Made by a program: the position numbers and the translations under genes
In this document: positions 36,201-47,809 of the stretch, in pieces
Numbering within the stretch: position 1 is the first letter of the stretch
Layout: each line of letters begins with the position of its first letter
The notes under the pieces: model-generated
What the model was told of the DNA's origin: nothing
The model's database searches: none
The model's input: only the letters and a program-made list of their open reading frames with translations
NCBI GenBank assembly: GCA_002633005.1
Contig: NMRA01000019.1
Location: 648,343-712,342 of the forward strand
Direction: 5' to 3'
Origin: Phoronis australis
Lineage: Eukaryota; Phoronida; Phoronidae
Length of the DNA: 64,000 bases

Positions 36201-37402
36201 ACCAAGTATAGTTTACAGTGCACGCCGGAAGATCGTACAGAGAGTATGAGTTAGTGTGCATCAAGCTGTCCAACAGGAAGTGGTCATGTTTTAAATAAAG
36301 TTTGGCCTAATGAGGAGAGTACAACTGGTGTTGATTTTTGAAAAGATCTGACGACTGTAGAAATGTTGGATAAATGTGCGCCTCTTATTTCTTTACCATT
36401 TGCGATGCAATGCTGTGCTTTCTTGTGATTGCCAGTGCCAACTTGCTTCTGTTGTGTGGTGGGACATTCAAAGGATTAACGCAAAGAAATATCCAACAAC
36501 TCAAAATGTACTTTAGTGAGAAATCGCGTTTCTTCCCTGTCGACTAAAAGCTAAGAGTTTTCTATTGGTGTTTTGACCTTAACTTTGTGGTGCTTCTGAA
36601 GAGAGGGCCCTTCGTATCATCTGAACGGACTCCCACATGACCTTATAAGGCGATCTTGGATTACACAGGGATAGAGTTTTCCGTTGTCTCAGATGTAAGA
36701 TAGCACATTGTTTTTATTAGGCCTCGTTTTGGAATTTCAGGCACACCATCAAGGTGTGTTGCCACTGACATATTCCTGATTTCAACAGTTTGAAAGAATC
36801 AGCAATGAATTTGCACTGTCCACTCGCCCCGCATTTTCTTGTCTTTGATTGATATTGGGAAGGCGGAGAACTTACCATCAAGCATCCACAGATTTTTCAT
36901 GTTTATTCAACTGTCGCCTACAGAGCAGTAATACTTTTTGGCATTAGGAGGACGACTAGAGTAATGGAGCCGATAAAAACTTGTAAGAAGAGGACAACGA
37001 AGAGCACGTGAAACTCCATTGGCACAAAAACAAGTCTTCAAACGTGCTTACCAGATATTACAGTATTGTGTGAGATTTGAGTTTTGCTGTGTAATCCAGG
37101 ACCGCCCTATTGTAAGTATTTCCACATATTGGACTACAGTGTCACAACTGCCTAGTAATTTTAATTTCTCATAACTTTTGTCACAGGTAAAGAAAGCATA
37201 TTTGTAAATTATTTTGCATGATTGTTCTTTTTCTTGTTTCAGCCATGTGTCACTGAATGGTAATATGTTAGTGATGAAGGACGACCACACTTTACCTGAC
37301 ATTATTGGTCGACCTGTCAGTGGTACAATTACCTTGCCACCTTCAACATTTGCGTTCTACACTGTGCCAGATGCCAGACTGAGGACGTGTGGTCCTACTT
37401 AA
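27275..37402 (+). CDS. HPSE: Heparanase paralog (GH79), copy 2, altered cleft
   Basis: Exons: 27275-27471, 28990-29123, 29819-29992, 30645-30831, 31864-31911, 33336-33536, 34678-34789, 35459-35568, 36053-36190, 37243-37402. Every exon has the same length and phase as copy 1, giving 486 residues and no premature stop. Catalytic Glu169 (ELGNEPN) and Glu293 ([12 protein letters not shown]) are kept. Two positions that line the substrate cleft in human heparanase differ: residue 52 is Gly instead of Asp (human Asp62), and residue 340 is Phe instead of Tyr (human Tyr391), in 'YGGYFDLID'. The first donor is GTGACT, weaker than the GTAAGT of copy 1. The intact frame suggests a working gene under constraint, perhaps with altered substrate preference or reduced activity (inference). 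Confidence 0.92.
31356..31740. repeat. Copy of the 450-bp repeat family in intron 4
   Basis: Phrases 'ctggtgtgcccac', 'cctctgtatcttc', 'aaatttggc' and 'gccatctagtggcc', followed by 'atgatacaaataaac' and 'gctccgtgttgctcttg', match the array at 1690-3380, including the array's right-hand end. It lies in intron 4 of heparanase 2 and is missing from the equivalent intron of copy 1, so it moved or was lost after the duplication. Confidence 0.8.
31654..31667 (-). promoter_or_regulatory. CTCF-like core motif in intronic repeat copy
   Basis: Read on the minus strand this is CCACTAGATGGCAC, which fits CCASYAGRKGGCRS at all 14 positions. It is the equivalent of the site at 3271-3284 in the upstream array. 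Function is not shown by the sequence. Confidence 0.4.
33621..34360. mobile_element. Foldback element in intron 6 of heparanase 2
   Basis: The two arms (about 33621-33870 and 34125-34360) are long imperfect inverted repeats. For example, 'atcaaatactggaat' on the left pairs with 'attccagtatttgat' on the right. The 'ccgtctctcacg' and 'ggtcaggccactatccc' words likewise have complements in the right arm. The centre of about 250 bp has no coding frame. The element is absent from copy 1, whose same intron carries a different inverted-repeat insertion a few tens of bases away. Confidence 0.8.
35555..35820 (+). repeat. Tandem repeat of exon-8 end plus splice donor (copy 2)
   Basis: Seven units of 39-42 bp, each with 'gtatgcgcAGGTTGGTG', start at the end of exon 8. 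GT positions are 35569 (authentic), 35611, 35651, 35690, 35730, 35769 and 35809, the last with CAGG mutated to CATG. The array is homologous to that at 18083-18262 but has more units, so it existed before the gene duplication and has since changed copy number. A first-unit extension here would hit a TAG. Confidence 0.9.
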
Positions 37403-38164
37403 TGTTACTTACCTTGGAGGGCTCATCTAGCGTTTGAAAAAAGAAACCTTGTTGAAGTTGTTGACCTCTGTTGAAGTTATAGCAAAAACCAAGAAGGAAA
37501 ATGGATTGAAGTTCTTAATTTGATGATTCCTGAAAGCAGGCTGTACTGATGGAACTAACATAAAAGAATTTCCAGAGTTTTTGTTCCTAAATTGAATTGT
37601 TTTGTATAAAATTTTGTCGTTTTTCCAGAGCAACGATGTTATTCTGCTGGTATTCTGGTAGAAGCAAAACTTATTGATATGAAAAGGTTTTTATTTGTAA
37701 GTATTAAGCATGCGTATATTTTATAGAATATTGAGTGGGAAGTCACGTGATTTCATAACAACAAATATAGCGGATTTTCTGACTAATTAGTTTGTTGAAA
37801 GCAGACAGAAACATTTCATTTTCTTATTTATGGTTTAATATCAGATATCTACGTTGTCTTATGAAATTAGCCAATAGAGGTCTCTTGATAAGTCCCTTGA
37901 AACTTCAGTAATAAGCATTGTGTTGATGGTTCTATCAAAATATTTTGATACACGTGTGTTTGTTTCATGACTTGAAGTCATCGTTACTTTTTCTGAATTT
38001 ATATCGTTATATTAGAATATTTTAAAAATGAACTTTTGTAAAACAGTAGAAAACTAGTTTTGTACTTGCCTCAATTTGTAGGCTGTTATCATTGTGGTGC
38101 TTACTTATATTTACTGATCCAGTTGGCTTCTGAACAAAACAGGTGATATTAATCTAAATGGACT

Positions 38165-39790
38165 CAAGTGTCTAAAAAGCTATTTTTTCTAAAACTATTT
38201 TAGTGGCTGTTTTGGTTTCTATGTCCAACATTAAAACTTTAGGCAAACTGCAATACCTAATATATTTTGTGATACTGGGGTGTTTGATGTGGACAGAAAT
38301 AACAATTTTCTAATTTTTAAAAAGTTATCTGTAGCCCATATTGCTTCAAGTTCAGAGGTTGATATGGCCATCAATTGTTTTTCAATCTCGCCCTTGACAT
38401 TTATACATGTCAGAGGTTTTAGTTTGGCCATAGCAATTGCTAAAAAACTCCGTAGCAAAGCGTATCTCTTATTCACTGACGCAGCAAACACCGCCCCCGG
38501 TTGTCTACTTTTCCACAAAAATGCTCATGTCCTGTTACAGATGAAAACGGTAGCATTTTAGTGCTCCCCTGTAGCACTAAGAGAAGGATAAAACGTGGAT
38601 AAGATTTTTTACAAATTTGTTATTTTGCAATTGTTTCTATCCGAAATGTGATACTTAGTCATTGCATATATATGTAATTGTTAAGAACTGTGTTTTACAC
38701 TTTACTAGGTGGATGCAAAAATGTAAATAAAAACGAAATGTGCAGTTTATATGGACTTGTCAAAAGTAAATTGTTCAATAAAAAGTATTCAGTCATAGTT
38801 GGCACAAGGGTGATCGTGACTTGCATCTACACTACAATACAAGTGATTGTGTTTACACTAAAGTACAAGAGTGCAAGAGAACTAACAGTTTTGACTGGCC
38901 ACACTGCCATAATGTTTGATGCTGGGTCTTCTGTGTTACAAGAAACAGTCCCAATAGGGACTCCAATATGTTCCTGAAGGTTATGTAGGACCCTAGCAAA
39001 ATTCCAAACTTGAGATGATCATATCTCAGAAATGACTGACCAGATTCACCTGAAACTTTCAGATAGTATGCTTTATGCACAAGTCTCCAAAATGCTTTTA
39101 GAAATTATTTTTAAAATGTTGTGCTTTTTCATGGAGTATACAAAAATCTAATTTAGAATCCGGTAATTATTGTAACAACATATTTGAGATTTCGTCTTGA
39201 ACATTCGTATGAAGGGAATTTTGTCATTCCATGTTATCTTTGCTTTTGTTTTGCTATAAATGTACCTTCACTGAGCTACAAAAGATCTATAGTTTTCTGG
39301 TCATTTGGCGAAATACACATAATTATCTATAAATTCCTATATAACCTTAAATTTTCAGGGCGTTAGTAAACTTTGGATACTCATTTCTGATATATTTTTC
39401 TACCATTTTTATCATTGCTGTGAGCTACTCTTTGACATTATCCAATAACATATCTGAAAACAGCCCTTATTTCTATGAAACTAGGGAGTAAATCCTTAAA
39501 TTGAGGTCCTTGTATGAGAAAATTGTTGTTTACTTTCAATAATATTAAGAGTTCAACCTATGGTACTTATCTCTGGTATAATTTAAGTTGAAATGTGAGG
39601 TAGCAATGAACATAAAATAGCCGGGTTACCAGCGTTTGCCACAAAGTCCATAAGTGTGATGGTTGAATCCGGACTGGGAATGTTTTGTGCAATCGGCAAC
39701 AGCTGCCTAAATAAAATGATGTTGATGCAAGGGGGTTGTCAATATAGAGCAACATTTCATGGCAAGGTACGGAAATTTTAACAGATAAAG
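38165..39790. other. Intergenic stretch after heparanase 2
   Basis: Nothing recognisable was found beyond the end of the duplicated block. Opposing frames of 93-95 codons at 38231-38561 overlap each other and show no family motif. Confidence 0.45.
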
Positions 39791-39797
39791 GTGTCAT

Positions 39798-40904
39798 CTA
39801 TGTGATTTCGTCTTCATCTGTTGAAGTTGACGTGTCTGATATTTTCAGATCCTTCTCGCTATCCTTTTCTTTGACAAACTTTTTGTTTGTAATAATGTTT
39901 GAATTCCAGTCGTTCACTTCGGTGGGTTGTTTTTGGCCCCGATTCTGTTGGACAGACCCGTCCTCTTCCATTTCCGGTATGTCGTGGCAAGATAGCTTCA
40001 CTGAGAAATTCCGCTCCTCGACCCATTTTAGGACGCGCTCATCCATCCGTTTCGTCGTCATAGTTTTATTCTCAGTCGTTTTAACAAATTTATGTTTTGG
40101 CAACAAAAACGACGCGTGAATTTCAAGGTTCCGCTCCGTCAATGCGTAAGAATCTCCTCCCGGTACCTGGTGGGCTGGCTTACGCACCCCGTGTTCAGTC
40201 TTTGAGTCATCTTCTATTGCGTAATTGTCGGTGAACGATACCTGCTTAACACTGCTCCTTTTTGGAGTTCGAAGTCGATACAGTTTTGCACTTTTGGTTT
40301 CTCTCTGAACATCAGACGAGTTCGGATTACCTGAAGAATTTTTAATGATGCCTACTTCCGATTGGTTAAATTTTACGTGCTGTTTTGTTGCCGATTTTTT
40401 GGAATAATCAGCTGCAAATAACTTCCTGATACTTGATGCTGATGGAAATATATGAGTTGATTGTTTGCATTCTGGCGATTTACTGGATGCGTCGCCTGTA
40501 TGATCCTGACCGGACGAACTTGACGCGTTGTGAAGATTTGTTGGCACCAATGTTATGTAGTGCGATCTCTTGTCGTAAATTGGCGGGAATTGGTCGCTTG
40601 GTTTTGTTGTCCTCACTAAAACACTAGTTGTAGGCCTTTCTACAACTCGATCCGCAAAATCTTGTAAACTAATACCTCGCCTCAGAGTTGATGCGCTGGC
40701 AAGAGATCTATCGTTCTTCTTGGAGTCGGACGAACTCGTCCCCAATGACAACGGTCTATGTTGACGAAATTCAGTATTGGCAAGTTCACCACTAGTAATC
40801 GCCACTGTATCTGAATAAGATCGCTGTACTTGGCGCTTCACAAGTCGCTTATACGCCTTTTCCTTATTCATTGCTTGTGGCCCAGCAACCAAGGACATTT
40901 TCAT
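39798..40904 (-). CDS. Unknown 368-residue disordered protein
   Basis: This is by far the longest open frame in the window and is uninterrupted on the minus strand. A stop (TAG) lies directly upstream in frame of the first ATG. That TAG also reads as 'ggcatag', so a splice acceptor there is possible. The product is rich in Ser, Thr, Lys and Arg, with little hydrophobic core. It starts 'MKMSLVAGPQAMNKEKAYKR', has several basic patches, one helix-like segment 'DERVLKWVEERNFSVKL', and ends in an acidic Ser/Thr tail (DTSTSTDEDEIT). I recognise no domain. It may be a single-exon gene or the large exon of a split gene. I saw no clear polyadenylation signal. Confidence 0.6.
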   Translation of the reverse strand: MKMSLVAGPQAMNKEKAYKRLVKRQVQRSYSDTVAITSGELANTEFRQHRPLSLGTSSSDSKKNDRSLASASTLRRGISLQDFADRVVERPTTSVLVRTTKPSDQFPPIYDKRSHYITLVPTNLHNASSSSGQDHTGDASSKSPECKQSTHIFPSASSIRKLFAADYSKKSATKQHVKFNQSEVGIIKNSSGNPNSSDVQRETKSAKLYRLRTPKRSSVKQVSFTDNYAIEDDSKTEHGVRKPAHQVPGGDSYALTERNLEIHASFLLPKHKFVKTTENKTMTTKRMDERVLKWVEERNFSVKLSCHDIPEMEEDGSVQQNRGQKQPTEVNDWNSNIITNKKFVKEKDSEKDLKISDTSTSTDEDEIT

Positions 40905-43860
40905 CTATGCCAAACGCATTGCTTTCTTGTATGTTAAGACCTTTCTGAAAAACGAAGTGAAAGAATATAACTCTTCAAAAGAACATTACACCTATTCAAT
41001 AAAACTGCCGGTAATTGTACGCCACACCGGGACTTCAACCTTTTGCTGGAGTGTCAATTTCCACCTTTGTGTGCTCGGTTTACAGTACATGGGAAAAGTT
41101 AAAGTACGAATGGTAGTCACTCCAGTCAAAAGCTCATTTTCGATTTTATGAAGTGTGACCTTGCCTGAGGACCCTGAAGACAAAATCATTTATTGGTTGC
41201 TTTCAGGGGTGATATTCGTGTACGAGTTACAAGTTTCACTGCCTGACGTTTTCTTGTTCCACAGTCGTCGAGTTCACCGGCGTTTGAAATTTTCTATTCT
41301 TGTATCACAATTTTTAAAAAGGACGTTACAGGTTTTACGGCCGAAAACCGCATTTTGGGGACAATTGTTGAATGAATCTTCTTGAAGTAATTCTGTAGCT
41401 TTGACTGAGCGCGCTATAAAACAGCAAAAAACGTTGTGTTTTTTTTGTAATTTTATTACAAATTGCCAATTCTCGCCGTAGTCTTCCAAACATTCGATGA
41501 AAGTAAGGCCTACAACTCCGACAATTTAATACGTTTAAAATACTCTGCTGCTGTCACTTGATCGAGTTGGATTTAATTCCACTGTAGAGCGTTAGACTGC
41601 CACAGTGACGGTTGTAGGTTTGATCTCAGAAAATAACTTTTCTCGTCGTTAATGCCCCTTTAAATGAAACCCGTCACAAGAAAACGAGGCCAAAACGATA
41701 CAGAACACCGTTCGTTAAAGCTACTGGTTCCTAGGTTAAAGGGATGTTATCGGCGAGGAAGGCGATTTTATGAGACCAGCCTTTAGCGCATAGTCCGAAT
41801 CTGGATCTTCCGCGGTCGCGGTCAGTTTTTACACTATGCTAGCGGAGCAAACTCCCACTCGTTAAATGTGAGATTATTTTAAGCGCGTTTATCTGGTAAA
41901 ATCCCCGACCTTGATTTCTGCTAATGTCTTGCAGACAACGTCGGTGAGGTTTTCCGATTTGTGTAATAAATGTCAAAAACACAACGGATTTTGTCGTTTA
42001 AACGTTCAACAACTCTATTTAATACTACAATAATACCAAAATGCGTTTTTCGACCGTAAAACCGATATTGTCCTTCAAACAAACATACCTGCCGAATCTT
42101 TTGATTAGCGGTTCGAAAACTAAGCAATAGCAAAAGTCATCATTTTCATAATAAAATTGGGCTCAAGGAAGGGTCCGTCATAACAACGTCAAAAGTAATT
42201 ATGAAATTGGAAACGCAACTTCGCCACAACGTCGTCGCCATAGAAATACACGTGTCACTAAAAGGGCTTAGGCCTGTCTGTGCCACGCCCATATACTTCC
42301 TAGTGACAGCGGAGACGGAGGGTGAAGGCAGTCTCCCCCACTTTTTTCTGATTGGCCATAGTTACCAATAACTCTGTGCATTCCACGTGTACGTGTTTTA
42401 ACCACCTGGTCCTCACCACTAAGGAAACATTCCGCTGCAAATGTAATTACGTGTACATGCGAACTGTTCTCTTTCGGGCGCAAATGGTGCCACGCTAGCC
42501 TAGGTGACGGCTCCCGAGATATAACGCAGGTTTGAGTGATGGGATCACATCAACGTCGGCATTCAAAGAATAGCAACAATCGAGTGGAGAAATCGAATGT
42601 AGTAAACAGACTGCGCATCAGATGTTAATGATATGTTATTAAAGATACTCTCCATGTGGTCTTGTGGGAAGTGATGGTGACCGTCTGTGACTGGCGGAAT
42701 GTTATGGTGACTGGCTGACACATCCAAATAGTACGAGAAAGGGAGGGACAGAATGGAGAGTGGGGATGATGCGTTATTTACTTACGAGCAATTTAAATTT
42801 TTAGAGTACAAAAAACAAGCGTTGTCATGTATATATAACCCGGAGATCTCCAAAAGTAAACGTCGCTTCACTGGACCACAAAAGCATATTTGGCGTTGAA
42901 TAGGTGAGCAACGCTGTGTAGCGTGAGAACTTTGTACTTTGGGCCCAGAGCCTTGTGTACTAAATAAATGATTATTTGAACAGCACAGTGCAATATTACA
43001 TGCCCTTAACAGGCAATGACCTGGGATATTGCAGTCGTGCAGAACTATTTTTATGCCTCAATCAACAGGAAAATTGGTGTGACCAAATCGTTAGAACTCA
43101 CGAAATCGTTTCCTGGTTTGGAATATCCATGCTTTCTTTCACGAACCCGGCTGTAAAGTCTGACTCGGTCTATAGTAGTGAAAATTTACACTTATAACCA
43201 ACCGTAAACACGAAATGAAACGTCTAGTCACTCCTGAAATATGAAGGTGGCAAATCTTCACCCCATCACGTCTACAGACGAAAGAATTACCATACTCGCT
43301 TTTTCAGCTTAGCAAGATGGTCTGCGAGAACAAGACGGGGATCCACTAGCGCATGCCTCGCTTTCATAAGATAAAGTGAGGCGCTCACACATGTACATGT
43401 AGTTGGTTGAACCGTAGCCCCACATTTGTTACCTGACTATTGCTTGTTACAAGATAATTCCTATCCGGCTTAAAAGTCAAATTAGAACTGACTGACACCG
43501 GGCGACAGAGACCGTACAAGCTGACTTCTGTAGCTGCGTTAAAAATAGGTGGGTCAGTTTGAACTTGAATTTCATTACCAGTAGCCTATGCCACTGATAT
43601 CGGGACAGTATTTTTGTAGATAGCCAGTTCTACTTTAATTTGTATTTTACTCAAGTACTTTGACAAGCAAACAGCTATGCCGGTCTCTTATCTAAAACTT
43701 GTCTGTCTGCGTTGGTCTTTATAGAAATAATAAATTAGTTTCTAAATTGAATTGTTACCATACGAAGATACAGTAACAAGAGTTTAAAGCATCGGGGCAA
43801 TGGTAACACAAAATGACGGCTCGCAACCAGTAGGCCATGGGCGGCGCACCATAGGAGGCT

Positions 43861-43887
43861 GGGGGGGGGGGGNNNGGGGGGGGGGGG
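43861..43887. other. G homopolymer with three N bases
   Basis: A poly-G tract is interrupted by NNN at 43873-43875, an unresolved sequencing gap. The adjoining phrase 'ctatagccctcccacttttt' resembles, in inverted orientation, the one near 21570. 'cactttttcagtgct' is repeated at about 43907 and 43973. Confidence 0.8.
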
Positions 43888-44868
43888 CTATAGCCCTCCC
43901 ACTTTTTCAGTGCTAGTCCGCACGTGGTCTATAGGAGGTCCACCACAGGGGGCTGAGGGGGCGTTAGTCCCCCACTTTTTCAGTGCTGCGCCTAGACTTT
44001 CTCTAATAATTTCAGAGGAACGAATATTTACCACCAGGAAGTAATGGGCTACAAAATAACACTGAGCACGGCCTACTCGTACAGGTGACGACGAAAGGGT
44101 GTCAGTTATAGGAACTAGGAACACTACAAAACTCTAGAGAAGTGAATCATATGGTATGTAGGTGCTAGGAGTAAGTGCATTCATGATATGTAGGTTTGCT
44201 GAGAGAAAATTCTAGAGCCAAAATGAACTTTTATGTCAATAATTAAATTAGAATTAAACCCTTGTGTAACCGGCACAAACGGAGTTTAAGAAAATGTGAC
44301 TTTTTCACACAAGCACTCAACAATGGGTCTTTTTAATCATGATAACTCGCCGAAAGTAGGACATATATGTCTCCCCGCCATGGTGGGTATCCTAGCGGTG
44401 GTGCAACCCCCGCCGTCCAACTCGTACAGTGCCTCCACCTCGGGGCTCATAATAGTGCATTTACTATCTGTAACGCTTCTAAAAATAATTAGTGTCAATG
44501 GAATTAGAGGAAAACCTCTAAACAACAACTTTTGATGCAATGCGTTCGACATTCAGGGTTGAACCAAAACTCTTGCGATTGTGTCCATGCAATTACTGCA
44601 TTCAGTTGAAACGTTTTGGTGGCTGCACGACTTGGCGAACAGAAACATTTTTGAACAACTTGTTCTGTGCAATTTATCAAGTGAAAAGGGGACAACGCCG
44701 ATAGATGTCATGCCGCAAGATTTGTCAGTTCCCACAAGTTTGGCCTGCTGCTGATCGCCGAGACGTCACATTTAGGTTTATGTAACCAAAGCCGCAGTCA
44801 TTGTCATTTTTGAAAACCATTGTTTTGATTCATGTTTTGGGATGCAGGCCCCTTTGTTTTGTTTGATG

Positions 44869-44896
44869 GTGGTGGTGGTGGTGGTGGTGGTGGTGA
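44869..44896. repeat. GGT microsatellite
   Basis: About nine GGT units in a row lie in intergenic DNA. Confidence 0.8.
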
Positions 44897-47719
44897 TCAC
44901 ATTATTTGCACTCCTATATGATCATTGTTTTTCCCAATTTGTTGGAGTAAACTTGCTTCAAGTCACGATACTGATATGTGTAACATTTCAGAGTTATGTA
45001 AACGTGTCTGTCGTACTGGAGATTGAATAAACCGCTCCGGATCAAATATTTTATCAGCTCAATGCCTGGAAACAAATTGATGACGTCTTGTTGAGATACT
45101 TTCGTTCGACGGAGTAGTCACTTGCCATAGGCAACATCTCCTTTAAATTTAGTTGCAACAATAGTCTGAACACGAGTCTTTTCGAAAAGACTAGTACTCT
45201 TAACTACCGTAGCCTAAAATCCATGTTTGATAGAGATCAAAGTAGATTTGGGCCTGCCACGACGACGCTGGGGTCAACATAGTGCGCTTGCGTTCGCTTC
45301 TGACGTCGTGCATATAACAATTAATGGATAAATTGATAGTCTAATGATAATCGATGTGAGTGACGTGAACATTTGCCGCTTATAACACCCAAATCAATTG
45401 GCCTTAACTTTTTGTCCAGTCACTAAGTATTTTATTTTGGGAATATTGTTTTTACAACAAAATGTTGATTTTTAAAGAGAAAATGGATGCGTGTTACGTG
45501 CGTATGGATGAATGTGTGAAAGCATCTACGTATTACGTACGTACGCATTTGCATGCAGATATGAACGTATGTGTGTATGTATGTCCATAGATAGCGAATA
45601 TCAGTAAACCAAGCCATTACACCGGTCTGACCAAAGTCGATATTAATTTTACTCTTTTAAAAACATCAGAAATCTTTGTGAGCACTGTGCTGTTTTTTTT
45701 GGTTTTGCGATATTCAGTGAATGATCAAAACTCCAGTTTGCTTGAAACGAGATGTTATACAACTACAAGTACGAGTGGCGTATGCAGCTCAGTGTAAAGA
45801 TATATGAAGTTAGCTACTTACCTACAAGCATATGAAGTCGTAAAACATATCCTTCTCTTAGTTCATAGTGGCTGCTATGAAGATCTTTCTTATTACATCG
45901 CGTCTCTAAAGACACCTATTGACTTTCATAATCCCTGTATCAGTGACGTCGCTAGCTTGTTAACTGAGTATAATTCTTTAGACAGTAACATGAGCCAGTA
46001 TCTATATGAACGCGGATTATCCGTTGGATTAGAAACGAAAAGCCGACCGTTCACCTCAAGATGGCGCGTTGCATTACACCTGTGATCGTGTATCAAGGCA
46101 GTTATTTTATGACGAAAAAGGGTCTTAATTGCTGACCCTCGTCTCTAAATGTCGCAGTTATTCTTATTAGCTTAAGCAACGTAACTACATACACGGCAAG
46201 CGCTAAGAAACTTCATCAATAAAACGTAACGGTAATGAAAATAATATACCGTAAGACGAGCTATTGTGACTTGTTTCTTTAAAACTATTCATTTTTCTTT
46301 AAATCAACCGAGCCATTCATTCGGGATATTTTTAAAAGTCAGCTTTCAATTTATTTAATAGAGCTGAATTAATGCGCACATTGTATGCCTCGCTTAGTGA
46401 ACCGATTCCATTGTATATTAACAGCCGTTCACATGAATAGTTGACAGATTCGTAGGGGGTGTATTCGCTATGACGGGAATATATATGTTTACAAATATGT
46501 ACAATGGGGAGGCATAGAAATTCCATGCGAAGTTTTAAATGTACATTATAATTACCCAAGTGTTCGATGTTTAGGCCAACCATGCCAAGAAAAATCTCAC
46601 GGGTTTCGTCTGCGGAAGGAGTCTAAACAGACGTGTCACGTATTAATTTGGGTAGCTCTCGTATTCCATCTCCGTTATTGAATCTCCACAATATAATTTC
46701 TTGTTTAAAGAACCTGCAGAGCTGATTGGGTCAAATCGAAATCGGTTACTTCAAACTGTAAGGACTTCCCATCGGAAGCAATCAATGAATTTCCAATCGG
46801 TCCATTTTTGGTTCGTATAATTATGAACTCTAACTCGCCGTATTTAGAAACTACCAAAACAAACGTTTCCTCCAAAACGCGAACCAAAACAATGGTTTTG
46901 AAAGATGGCGCTGTATGAGATTTTAAGCAGTTTACTCAACAAATTCAGATGCATTTGACGAAGTATAGGCTACTAGTCTATATTTTCGCGCATTTTAAAA
47001 ATAGTTAATAAAAGTCCAAAAGGCTAATAAAAATTAAAAAGAAAAACAATTGAATATTTACTAAGTATGCTGATAAACCAAGTTTTACAATCAGTTTAGT
47101 AGCATCAATGGCAGCACCAGACAGAAATTACCTAAAGAAAACACGGCAGCAAATATTTTGTAATTGAGATGTTTTTAATACCAAAAAGTGGATTGGTAGA
47201 ATTCGGTCATCTCTATTCATAGTCGTAATGCGCGTAATACAATTTACATTGATGTATAAATCAACAACTGGGTATATTGTACATTACTTGCCTGGTCAAG
47301 TAACTCGGGTTCAACACCCAGTAGACGGAACAATCGTTCTCTGCGCTGTGACGTTTTATCATTCTGACCTACTAGAGCGATACTAGCGGCCGAAATGCGA
47401 ACAATAGTAAACAGGCGGCAGATGTCGTGTTTCTCACAAAATCTCTCATTTTATCGTCCAACCTTTTGATCTGAAGACTGAACGTTTTCCACGAAATTTA
47501 GATCTTTGGCGTTAACAAGTTAAGCTAAATATTAAATGTAAGTAATTTGGTCGATTTTTTGTATGTGCACTATATTTGCATTTACTGTTTTCACTAAGTT
47601 GCACTTGAGTTTAAAACAAGTTACATGAGCTGAAACGAAAGTGGAAAGAAGTATGACTGGGAGTAGGCAACACGTAGGCCGGGCTCTTGCCCTGGTAGGG
47701 GCTACAATACTTCCCATGG

Positions 47720-47805
47720 CTTTCTGTGCGAATTTGGTCCCATTTATTTTAAACGGGCGGTAGGCTAAATCTGGCCACCGATTAGGAATTTTCACCTCGT
47801 CAAAA
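47720..47805 (+). repeat. Dispersed repeat, copy 2
   Basis: This matches the phrase at 25155-25240 in the same orientation, with scattered differences. Confidence 0.6.
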
Positions 47806-47809
47806 ATAC

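Larger units (their letters stand above)
26998..38160. repeat. Segmental duplication, copy B (heparanase 2)
   Basis: This is the partner of 9121-21440, in direct orientation. The start codons are 17,214 bp apart. All ten exons keep identical lengths and phases, and introns align with substitutions, small indels and copy-specific insertions. Confidence 0.85.
41200..47700. other. Long stretch without convincing gene
   Basis: Many short frames exist but none has family motifs, matching splice borders or consistent phase. An 93-codon frame at 45804-46085 is the longest and is unrecognised. Notable simple features are the G-run gap at 43860-43890 and a GGT run near 44869. A short tRNA-like phrase lies near 41584-41630. 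Confidence 0.4.

Noticed and set aside
40992-41189. Minus-strand frame upstream of the 368-codon ORF, possible 5' exon
   Set aside because: An acceptor-like CAG precedes it, but no donor gives a consistent phase into the downstream ORF, which has its own upstream stop.
41584-41630. tRNA-like sequence (tagagcgttagactgcc... ggtttgatctc)
   Set aside because: It has A-box- and B-box-like words, but I could not fold a complete acceptor stem and the 5' part is missing. It is at most a tRNA-derived SINE fragment.
45804-46085. 93-codon frame on the plus strand
   Set aside because: It has no recognisable motif, no supporting splice sites and no paralog in the window. Chance occurrence is plausible.
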